DNA of 64,000 bases. It comes from an uncultured Flavobacteriales bacterium. Lineage in GTDB: Bacteria > Bacteroidota > Bacteroidia > Flavobacteriales_G > Salibacteraceae. The stretch is from NCBI GenBank assembly GCA_905479105.1, contig CAJQLE010000001.1, forward strand, positions 1-64,000, given 5' to 3'. Of this stretch, positions 57,278 to 64,000 are shown in pieces. Every line of letters starts with the position of its first letter. Position 1 is the first letter of the stretch. The notes beneath the pieces are model-generated. The model ran no database searches. It saw only the letters and a program-made list of their open reading frames with translations, and was not told the origin of the DNA. A program made the translations under genes and the position numbers.

Positions 57278-58435
57278 ATGCCTAAAATTTTAATTATTGA
57301 TGATGAGAGATCCATCCGCTCTACTTTAAGAGACATTCTAGAATATGAAAAAATAGAGGTTGACGAAGCTGAAGATGGCCGAATTGGAATTGATAAATTC
57401 CAGAAAAGTCTATATGACATCGTTCTATGTGATATAAAAATGCCTGGAATGGACGGCATTGAAGTCTTAGTTAAAATTCAAGGCATAAATCCAGATGTTC
57501 CAGTAATCATGATAAGTGGACATGGGAATATTGAAACGGCCGTGGAATCTCTTAAAAAAGGCGCATACGATTACATCTCTAAACCACCTGATTTAAACCG
57601 TCTTTTAGTTTCAATTCGAAACGCTTTGGATAGAAAAGACCTGATCAAGGAAACTCGCGCACTAAAGAAAAAAGCAGGTGTAAAAGTTGAATCTCCAATT
57701 ATAGGAAGTTCCAAACCAATCGAAGAGGTTAGACATATGATTGAAAAGGTTGCCCCAACAGATGCACGTGTTTTGATTACTGGGCCAAATGGTGTGGGTA
57801 AAGAATTAGTAGCAAGTCAACTGCACAAAAAGAGTGAGAGGAATAAAGGGCCTTTTATTGAAGTAAACTGCGCTGCAATACCGTCAGAACTGATCGAAAG
57901 CGAACTCTTTGGTCATGAAAAAGGTGCATTTACTTCGGCCATTAAACAGCGAATTGGAAAATTTGAACAAGCGTCAGGAGGCACACTTTTTTTAGATGAG
58001 ATAGGCGATATGAGTTTAAGTGCTCAAGCGAAAGTTCTTCGAGCGTTGCAAGAAAACACTATAACAAGAGTTGGTGGTGATAAAGAAATAAAAGTGTCTC
58101 CAAGAGTTATTGCGGCTACCAATAAAAATTTAAAAGAGGAGATAAGTAACGGTAACTTTCGAGAAGACCTCTATCATAGACTTTCTGTGATCATCATTGA
58201 AGTCCCATCATTAAATGACCGAAGAGACGACATCCCCATTCTTATCCATTACTTCTTAGAGCAAATTTCAACTGAAACGGGCAATCCTATTTATAAGATT
58301 GAGCAAGAAGCAACAAAGTATTTAACTGGAATTGATTGGTCTGGTAATATCAGACAGTTGAGAAATACTATTGAACGATTGACCATTATGGCTGAAGATA
58401 AAATTGACCTTTCAACTACAAAAAAGTTCACATAA
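57278..58435 (+). CDS. Sigma-54-dependent response regulator without DNA-binding domain
   Basis: The receiver domain (1-120) has Asp52 in LCDIKMPGMDG as phosphorylation site and conserved Lys102 in SKPPDLNRL. The AAA+ domain has Walker A GPNGVGKE (169-176), the sigma-54 contact loop GAFTSA (216-221), Walker B GGTLFLDEIGDM and the R-finger region FREDLYHRLSV. The protein ends at residue 385, right after NIRQLRNTIERL, so the Fis-type helix-turn-helix of NtrC proteins is missing. This short form appears to be typical of Bacteroidota. No kinase gene is adjacent. Confidence 0.93.
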   Translation: MPKILIIDDERSIRSTLRDILEYEKIEVDEAEDGRIGIDKFQKSLYDIVLCDIKMPGMDGIEVLVKIQGINPDVPVIMISGHGNIETAVESLKKGAYDYISKPPDLNRLLVSIRNALDRKDLIKETRALKKKAGVKVESPIIGSSKPIEEVRHMIEKVAPTDARVLITGPNGVGKELVASQLHKKSERNKGPFIEVNCAAIPSELIESELFGHEKGAFTSAIKQRIGKFEQASGGTLFLDEIGDMSLSAQAKVLRALQENTITRVGGDKEIKVSPRVIAATNKNLKEEISNGNFREDLYHRLSVIIIEVPSLNDRRDDIPILIHYFLEQISTETGNPIYKIEQEATKYLTGIDWSGNIRQLRNTIERLTIMAEDKIDLSTTKKFT

Positions 58436-58580
58436 ATCAGCTTTTGAATTCCTTTCTTCAAATCGAAGTAATTTGTCAAAAACGCCTTTTTATCCCCCTT
58501 TTTAAAATTGGCCGTCATTCATTAAATAATATGAATTACCCAGTAAAAGAGAAGTGATGGGCAAATCCTATAAAGGAATC

Positions 58581-58617
58581 AAAAAGGACTTCTCCACTGA
58601 GAGAAGTCCTTTTTTTA
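58581..58617 (+). terminator. Rho-independent terminator of the grpE-to-regulator operon
   Basis: A 14-base-pair stem (AAAAAGGACTTCTC / GAGAAGTCCTTTTT) closes a 6-base loop and runs into a T-tract. It lies 145 bases past the regulator stop. Confidence 0.88.
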
Positions 58618-58663
58618 TGATAAAAACATACACTCCACGAATAAGCTCGAACGATCTATTTAA

Positions 58664-58692
58664 TCGACTAACATGTTATTTTTTTCGACTAA
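58664..58692. repeat. 8-base direct repeat TCGACTAA with 21-base period
   Basis: TCGACTAA is found at 58664-58671 and 58685-58692, exactly two helical turns apart, 57 bases upstream of the next start codon. This is a possible operator for a dimeric regulator. Confidence 0.35.
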
Positions 58693-58748
58693 TGGTCTTT
58701 TGGACAATAATTTTATTATTTTAGCCTAAATAATTTAGCATTTGCATT

Positions 58749-59261
58749 ATGGAATCAATTATAAACTCTTTCATCGAAACATTCCCCTTCCTTGGATCCT
58801 TCGGTCCTGGTGTGCTTATCCCACTTGCATGTTTTGCATTGGTTGGAATTCTTGCTCAATGGTCATTATACGACAAATGTGGATTACCTGGAATTGACTG
58901 CATCATTCCAGTTAAGAATGTTATCTCCTTTTTGAAAATAGTGGGAAGACCTGGTTCTCACAGTCTATTAGTTATGATTCCACCACCCGTAATTATTCTG
59001 AGTCTTGTCTATGTTGAAGACACAATGATAGCGTATAGCATTGCCGGAATACTTGGTGGAATTTGGTTGGTCTTTATGATGAAAGTTTATGTGGAGCTTT
59101 GTCAAAGCTTCGGTCATCACAAACTCCTTGATTATGCTTTGGTAATAATATTCAATGGATTTTACGTTCTTCACTTAGGGCTCTCCTATTCTGAAAAATA
59201 CAAAGGTCCTGTTTATGGTAAAAAAGAAAAGAGTGATCAGCTTAAGGGTCAACTCGCCTGA
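58749..59261 (+). CDS. Small integral membrane protein, DUF5684-like
   Basis: The 170-residue product has about four or five membrane segments (VLIPLACFALVGILAQW, LLVMIPPPVIILSLVYV, AYSIAGILGGIWLVFMM and YALVIIFNGFYVLHLGL). The pattern YDKCGLPGIDCIIPVKNVI followed by LKIVGRPG resembles the DUF5684 family (aromatic, GxPGWxxxIPxYN), whose function is unknown. It ends in a basic cytoplasmic tail. Its stop directly abuts the stop of the convergent alaS. Confidence 0.7.
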   Translation: MESIINSFIETFPFLGSFGPGVLIPLACFALVGILAQWSLYDKCGLPGIDCIIPVKNVISFLKIVGRPGSHSLLVMIPPPVIILSLVYVEDTMIAYSIAGILGGIWLVFMMKVYVELCQSFGHHKLLDYALVIIFNGFYVLHLGLSYSEKYKGPVYGKKEKSDQLKGQLA

Positions 59262-61877
59262 TTAAGTTAAAGATTCAGCACGGTCAAGGGCTCTTTGGAG
59301 CCCTTTGCTATTTTTACCCCCTGCCATCGCTAAGAATTTCTGTCCCCCTCCACCTCCATCAATTTCTGAAGCAATTTCTCGAACCATTTTCGAAGCGTCT
59401 AGATTTTCGCGTTCGGCAAGTTCTTTGCTGATTCCAACAATTAGATAAGGCTTAGATTCATATTCACCAGCTAGAACAACCATCAAATCTTTAACCTCTA
59501 GCGTTAAGCTATAAACGGTATCCTTAGCCGCCTTTCCATCTATTCCTTTAAGTAACTGAATGAGCATCTTCCTGTCACCTTTTACTTGAATAGCGTTCAG
59601 CAAACTATCTCTTAATCTGCTCTTTTCAACTTGCTCAAAGTTTTCAATAAGTTTTTGAGCTGCTTTGTAATCGGTTTGAAGTTTTTGAATGGATGCCAAT
59701 AGCTGTTTAGGCCGACCCATTTCATCGTTGATTTTCTCGATAAGGTCAATCGAATTTGAAATATAAGTAGTGTATGCTCTTCCAGTAAGTGCCTCTACCC
59801 TCCTGACCCCGCTAGCCACACTAGATTCCGAAATAATCTTAAACCCACCGATTTCTGAAGTTGAGTCTACATGAATACCTCCACAAAGCTCCACTGAATC
59901 GCCAAATTTGACAACACGAACTTCATTTCCATACTTCTCACCAAATAAGGCCATTGCCCCCATTTCCTTGGCTTCATTGATTGGCATTTTCCTCCATTCT
60001 TGAAGTTCTACTTGACTTTCGATCTGATCCCGCACTAAGGTTTCAATTTCCTTGATTTGATCCTCAGATATTCTCTCGAAATGTGAAAAGTCAAATCTCA
60101 ATTTATCAGGTGAAACCAATGAACCTTTTTGCTCAACATGAGCACCAAGAATAGATCGGAGGGCAAAATGCAATAAGTGCGTAGAGGAGTGATTCTTCTT
60201 GATATCTGTTCTTCTTGAAACATTTACTGACGCTTCGACATCTGCCGATATGTTTTTCACCATTTCAGAGATAAAATGGATTATCTCATTATTCTCCTTT
60301 TTTGTATCAACTACTTGTATTTCTTGACCATCAACAAGCAGCTTACCTGTATCACCCACTTGACCGCCACTCTCGGCATAGAATGGAGTTTCAACCAGCA
60401 CAATCTGAACAACCTCCTTGCCTTTGACCGTAGCTGATCGATATTTCGCAATCTTGGTCGTACAAGATAATTGATCATAACCTAAAAACGAACTATTAGC
60501 ACCTTCATTTAACACTGTCCAATCACCAAATGAAGTTTTAGTCGCACTTCTTGATCGATTCTTTTGTGTTTCTAGCGCCTCAGAAAAACCTTTCATATCA
60601 ACCTTCCAATTATTCTCTGAAGCAATAAGGTTGGTTAAATCAATCGGAAATCCATACGTATCGTATAACTCGAACGCAACATCCCCTGAAATAATTTTTT
60701 CTCCTTCACTCTGAAAAATAACGTTCAATTTTTCCAGTCCTTTTTCAAGTGTCGATAAAAAGGAAATCTCTTCCTCACGCACCACTTTGGTCAACAATTC
60801 CCTATTTCTAGTTAATTCAGGGAAATCAGCCCCCATTTCTTCAATCAACTTTATGACCACTTTATTAATGAACGGTTCCTTCATATTAAGTTGGCTGAAC
60901 CCATATCTAATGGCCCTTCTCAATACTCTCCGAATAACATATCCCGCACCTGTATTCGATGGCAATTGACCATCCGCAATACAAAAACTAACAGCTCTAA
61001 CATGGTCAGCGATAACTCTAAAAGCAACGTCAGAAAGATCCGCACTTCCTTTATAATCTATTCCAGACTCTTCTTCAATACTCTTAATTAACGCAACGAA
61101 AATGTCAGTATCATAATTAGATGAAACCCCTTGAAGAACGCGAACAAGACGCTCAAGTCCCATTCCTGTATCAATATGTTTGTCCTTGAGTGTTTCAAGT
61201 TTGCCATTCTCAAGCCTATTGAATTGCATGAACACCAAATTCCAGATCTCAATAACCTCTGGATCATCCATATTCACAAGTGTCCTTCCATCAACCTTTT
61301 TGCGCTGCTCTTCGGAGCGCAAATCCACATGAATTTCAGAGCAGGGTCCGCATGGGCCTGTTTCGCCCATCTCCCAAAAATTTTCTTTTCTTCCAAATTT
61401 CAATATTCTTTCTGAAGGAATATGTTTAAGCCAAAGTTGTTCTGCTTCATTATCTACCTCAACGCCTAATTCTTCATCACCCGCAAAAATGGAGACATAT
61501 AGACGATCTTTATCAAGTCCATACACATCCACGAGTAATTCCCAAGCGTAATTTATTGCATCCTTTTTAAAATAGTCGCCAAATGACCAGTTTCCGAGCA
61601 TCTCGAACATCGTATGATGGTAATGATCTCGACCGACCTCTTCCAGGTCATTGTGTTTTCCCGAAACACGCAAACATTTTTGAGTGTCAGCTATACGCGG
61701 ATACTGTTTTTCCTCATTACCAACAAAAATGCTCTTGAACTGATTCATACCAGCATTAGTGAACATAAGCGTTGGGTCGTCTTTGATAACGATCGGAGCG
61801 GAATCAACAATATGATGCCCCTTTTCCTTAAAATACTCCTGAAACCTTGATCGCACTTTACGCGTAGTCCACTCCAT
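59262..61877 (-). CDS. alaS: Alanyl-tRNA synthetase
   Basis: AlaS charges tRNA(Ala) and edits Ser/Gly mischarging. The class II catalytic core (MFTNAGMNQFKSIFVG motif 2, and the WNLVFMQFNR and GMGLERL motifs) is followed by the editing domain with HSSTHLLHFALRSILG and CGGIHVDSTSEIGGFKI zinc-site His/Cys residues, then the C-Ala oligomerisation domain ending GGGGGQKFLAMAGGKN. Length 871 is standard. It has a strong own promoter and diverges from the M23 peptidase gene. Confidence 0.97.
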   Translation of the reverse strand: MEWTTRKVRSRFQEYFKEKGHHIVDSAPIVIKDDPTLMFTNAGMNQFKSIFVGNEEKQYPRIADTQKCLRVSGKHNDLEEVGRDHYHHTMFEMLGNWSFGDYFKKDAINYAWELLVDVYGLDKDRLYVSIFAGDEELGVEVDNEAEQLWLKHIPSERILKFGRKENFWEMGETGPCGPCSEIHVDLRSEEQRKKVDGRTLVNMDDPEVIEIWNLVFMQFNRLENGKLETLKDKHIDTGMGLERLVRVLQGVSSNYDTDIFVALIKSIEEESGIDYKGSADLSDVAFRVIADHVRAVSFCIADGQLPSNTGAGYVIRRVLRRAIRYGFSQLNMKEPFINKVVIKLIEEMGADFPELTRNRELLTKVVREEEISFLSTLEKGLEKLNVIFQSEGEKIISGDVAFELYDTYGFPIDLTNLIASENNWKVDMKGFSEALETQKNRSRSATKTSFGDWTVLNEGANSSFLGYDQLSCTTKIAKYRSATVKGKEVVQIVLVETPFYAESGGQVGDTGKLLVDGQEIQVVDTKKENNEIIHFISEMVKNISADVEASVNVSRRTDIKKNHSSTHLLHFALRSILGAHVEQKGSLVSPDKLRFDFSHFERISEDQIKEIETLVRDQIESQVELQEWRKMPINEAKEMGAMALFGEKYGNEVRVVKFGDSVELCGGIHVDSTSEIGGFKIISESSVASGVRRVEALTGRAYTTYISNSIDLIEKINDEMGRPKQLLASIQKLQTDYKAAQKLIENFEQVEKSRLRDSLLNAIQVKGDRKMLIQLLKGIDGKAAKDTVYSLTLEVKDLMVVLAGEYESKPYLIVGISKELAERENLDASKMVREIASEIDGGGGGQKFLAMAGGKNSKGLQRALDRAESLT

Positions 61878-61917
61878 AATCTGTTAATTTCGCTGAAATT
61901 CCGTTTATTAAAGGATG

Positions 61918-61946
61918 CAAAAGTAGCTGTTGTCCTATTTTCGCAA
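61918..61946 (-). promoter_or_regulatory. alaS promoter (TTG-N18-TACTTTTG)
   Basis: On the minus strand TTG (61944-61946) and TACTTTTG (61918-61925) are 18 bases apart, an exact fit to the Bacteroidota consensus. The alaS ATG is 40 bases downstream. Confidence 0.7.
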
Positions 61947-61961
61947 TCTAAAAATTAAAAT

Positions 61962-62936
61962 TTGGCTAAAGTCCGATATCAATATAACGAAAGCTCTCTC
62001 AGTTATGAGAAGGTTAAAGTAACTCCTTTAAGGAGGTTCTTTAATATTCTATGGTTTATGATGGCATCGTTATTTTTTGGTGGACTTTTCTACGTTGGAT
62101 TTAATTTAGTGTATGATTCTCCAAAGGAAAAGCAATTGATTGCTGAAAAAGAGGAGCTCTTGCTGCAATATGAACTTCTTAACAACAAGCTCGATCAGAC
62201 AAGTGTTATCCTTGCGGACTTAGAAAACAGAGATGACAATATATACAGAACTATATTCGAAGCCGAACCCATACCAGACAACTTAAGGAAAGCGGGTATT
62301 GGCGGTGTGAATCGCTATAAAAATCTTGAAAAATTCAAAGGTGATGCTGACATCGTGATTAGTACCACGAAGAAGTTAGATCGACTTTCCAAGCAACTCT
62401 ATATACAATCAAAATCATTTGATGAGATATATGAATTAGCAAAACAGAAGGAAGAACTATTAGCCAGTATTCCGGCTATTCAGCCTGTTTCTAACAAAAA
62501 TTTGACTAGAATGGCAAGTGGATATGGGATGAGAATAGATCCTCACTATAAAACACCTGCATTTCATGAAGGAATGGATTTTACAGCGCCAACAGGAACT
62601 CCAATTTACGCGACAGGTAATGGAACAGTGACACGCTCAGATAATGGCTCTAGAGGATATGGAAACCATGTGAGAATTGACCATGGTTTTGGATATCTAA
62701 CCCTGTATGGTCACATGAGCGAAATTGCCGTTAAGCAAGGACAAAATGTAATTAGAGGTGAAATCATTGGATATGTTGGTAATACTGGAAAGTCCAGTGG
62801 TCCTCATTTGCACTATGAGGTCCATAAAAATGACAGACCGATTAATCCAATAAACTTTTACTTTAGTGACTTAAGTCCTGAAGAGTATGATTTGATGATC
62901 CAGCTTTCTTCTCAGGAAAATCAATCATTTGACTAA
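61962..62936 (+). CDS. Membrane-anchored M23 (LytM-type) metallopeptidase
   Basis: The 324-residue protein has a short cytoplasmic N-terminus, one membrane helix (about 27-49), a coiled coil (55-90) and a LytM domain (about 185-305). Zinc ligands are His202 and Asp206 (FHEGMD) and His284 (PHLHYEVH), with catalytic His251 (LYGHMS), so it should be an active peptidoglycan endopeptidase. The start is TTG, as no ATG lies upstream and the membrane segment needs it. The pair M23-merR beside alaS is a common arrangement in Bacteroidota. Confidence 0.92.
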   Translation: MAKVRYQYNESSLSYEKVKVTPLRRFFNILWFMMASLFFGGLFYVGFNLVYDSPKEKQLIAEKEELLLQYELLNNKLDQTSVILADLENRDDNIYRTIFEAEPIPDNLRKAGIGGVNRYKNLEKFKGDADIVISTTKKLDRLSKQLYIQSKSFDEIYELAKQKEELLASIPAIQPVSNKNLTRMASGYGMRIDPHYKTPAFHEGMDFTAPTGTPIYATGNGTVTRSDNGSRGYGNHVRIDHGFGYLTLYGHMSEIAVKQGQNVIRGEIIGYVGNTGKSSGPHLHYEVHKNDRPINPINFYFSDLSPEEYDLMIQLSSQENQSFD

Positions 62937-62947
62937 ATTACTGCACT

Positions 62948-63283
62948 ATGCCTGTTAAAGAAAGAGAGTCTTTTAAGTTGTATTATTCTATTGGTGAAGT
63001 TGCTGAAATGCTTGATGTAAACGCCTCTCTATTGCGTTTTTGGGAAAAAGAATTTGATATCATCAAACCTCAAAAAAACGCAAAGGGAAATCGTATTTAC
63101 AAAGATCAGGATGTCAAAAATTTAAAATTGATTCACCATTTGGTTAAGCAAAGAGGCTTTACTCTTGATGGTGCAAAAAAGAAGATCAAGGATCAACATA
63201 AGGCACTCCTAGAAAAATCAGAAATGATTGAATCTTTGAATCATGTCAAAGACATGCTTCTAGAATTGAAGGATTCGCTCTAG
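62948..63283 (+). CDS. MerR-family transcriptional regulator
   Basis: The 111-residue protein carries an N-terminal winged-helix of the MerR type: YYSIGEVAEMLDVNASLLRFWEKEF, then the second wing GNRIYKDQDVKNLKLIHHLV. A C-terminal coiled coil (about 75-111) should dimerise it. No effector-binding domain is present, so it is a minimal form, similar to short MerR-like proteins paired with M23 genes. It lies 11 bases after the peptidase gene, with which it probably forms an operon, and overlaps the convergent hldD by 4 bases. Confidence 0.9.
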   Translation: MPVKERESFKLYYSIGEVAEMLDVNASLLRFWEKEFDIIKPQKNAKGNRIYKDQDVKNLKLIHHLVKQRGFTLDGAKKKIKDQHKALLEKSEMIESLNHVKDMLLELKDSL

Positions 63284-64000
63284 AAGTTCTTTCTTCCCAA
63301 AAGGTAGTTCTGAACATAATCAGACACACCATCCTCCAAGGCTGTGAATGGTTTTGAGTATCCTACGGATATTAGTTTGGCCATATTCGCTTCCGTAAAA
63401 TATTGATACTTATCTCTGATATCCTCTGGAGTATCCATAAAGGAGATTTTCTCTTCTTTATCCAATGACCTGAAAACGCTTTTGGTCAAATCTAAAAAGG
63501 TTCGCGCAGTGCCTGAACCCAGATTATAAAGTCCATTCTTTGGCTTTCTGTCAAATAAAAACTGAATCACGCTAACCACATCTTTCACATATACAAAGTC
63601 TCTCAGCTGCTCACCGTTTCTGTAATTAGGATTATGAGATCTAAATAAGCGCATTTCACCTTTGTCTTGAATCTGATTGAAGGCATGAAAAATCACAGAA
63701 GCCATTCTAGCTTTATGAAACTCATTCGGTCCATAAACATTGAAAAACTTCAGTCCATACCAGTGTTGTGGTGACTTATCTTGTTTCAATGCCCAGATAT
63801 CAAACTCGTTTTTCGAAACGCCATAGGGGTTTAATGGTTGAAGGCGCTCAACCACCTCATGGTTATCGTCATATCCAAAGTCACCATTACCATAAGTCGC
63901 TGCAGATGAGGCATAAATTAATACTGTATCATTTTTGGCACAATAGCTCCACACCTTCTTTGTGTAGTCCAAGTTAAGTTCTTCTAGAATAGAATAATCA
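63280..64000 (-). CDS. hldD: ADP-L-glycero-D-manno-heptose 6-epimerase (HldD-like), N-terminus cut by window edge
   Basis: The frame stays open to the window edge. A TTG at 63972 is an internal Leu and not the start. The visible 239 residues are the C-terminal part of a short-chain epimerase: IYASSAATYGNGDFGY, the catalytic YGVSK (PYGVSKNEFD), the HldD-specific FFNVYGPNEFHKARMASV in part, and LRDFVYVKDVV. The Rossmann NAD motif is missing because it lies outside. The enzyme makes the heptose of the LPS inner core. It converges with merR. Confidence 0.9.
   Translation of the reverse strand, partial: DYSILEELNLDYTKKVWSYCAKNDTVLIYASSAATYGNGDFGYDDNHEVVERLQPLNPYGVSKNEFDIWALKQDKSPQHWYGLKFFNVYGPNEFHKARMASVIFHAFNQIQDKGEMRLFRSHNPNYRNGEQLRDFVYVKDVVSVIQFLFDRKPKNGLYNLGSGTARTFLDLTKSVFRSLDKEEKISFMDTPEDIRDKYQYFTEANMAKLISVGYSKPFTALEDGVSDYVQNYLLGRKNF

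Larger units (their letters stand above)
58436..58748. other. 313-base gap: terminator, direct repeat, no clear gene
   Basis: The gap after the sigma-54 regulator holds an AT-rich stretch, a strong terminator at 58581-58617 and a TCGACTAA direct repeat at 58664-58692. An 8-codon frame (start 58531) ending in TGATG and a 55-codon frame (58557-58724) exist, but the second runs through the terminator hairpin and looks spurious. No good promoter match was found before the gene at 58749. Confidence 0.5.

Noticed and set aside
58557-58724. 55-residue frame beginning MGKSYKGIKK
   Set aside because: It crosses a strong terminator stem and T-tract, has an odd composition and no supporting promoter.

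Overview
The window is chromosomal DNA of a member of the Bacteroidota, most likely a Flavobacteriales-like marine or aquatic bacterium. The reasons are the low G+C content, two proteins ending in type IX secretion (T9SS) sorting domains, Bacteroidota-specific families (GWxTD protein, DUF4290, DUF4369-thioredoxin), promoters of the TTG / TAnnTTTG type, the general lack of Shine-Dalgarno sequences, and the gene order rplQ-carA-eno-gltA. No rRNA, tRNA, CRISPR array, insertion sequence or prophage was seen. Almost all of the window is core genome.

Layout. Positions 1-4351 hold the end of a Ser/Pro/Arg-rich protein, an OmpP1/FadL-like outer-membrane protein and a convergent T9SS-exported M1 peptidase. 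Positions 4542-10572 hold an unknown helical protein facing a minus-strand operon ung / BamA-like barrel / GWxTD protein / rlmB. Positions 10686-15061 hold a 43-residue lipoprotein missed by ordinary ORF calling, a beta-barrel protein and a very large secreted BNR-repeat protein. Then come gap and a six-gene minus-strand operon, lpxK / purine nucleoside phosphorylase / gatB / thioredoxin lipoprotein / M1 peptidase with outer-membrane barrel / lpxH, which mixes lipid A synthesis with translation and envelope functions. Positions 24430-26331 carry a Nif3-like protein and a degenerate zinc-ribbon coiled-coil protein. gltA, eno and carA follow on the minus strand.

Positions 30351-48123 are one continuous minus-strand ribosomal block, rpsL-rpsG-fusA-S10-spc-alpha, with secY, map, infA, rpmJ and rpoA. 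A near-perfect Bacteroidota promoter precedes rpsL and a strong hairpin terminator follows rplQ. Both tuf and adk are absent from the block.

Positions 48402-58435 run on the plus strand: uvrD, DUF4290, murA and a TlpA-like thioredoxin, then grpE, dnaJ, an ABC-2 exporter pair and a sigma-54 activator that lacks a DNA-binding domain. A sigma-54-like promoter and a dyad lie in front of grpE. The window ends with a small membrane protein, alaS, an M23 peptidase, a MerR regulator and the C-terminal part of an HldD-type epimerase cut by the window edge.

I do not see a clear novel multi-gene system such as a defence island or biosynthetic cluster. The observations most worth checking are the predicted sigma-54 heat-shock circuit, the loss of zinc ligands in several unrelated proteins, MurA with Asp in place of the fosfomycin-target Cys, the peptidase-barrel fusion with an 11-base homopolymer in its signal peptide, and the 43-residue lipoprotein with its own promoter.
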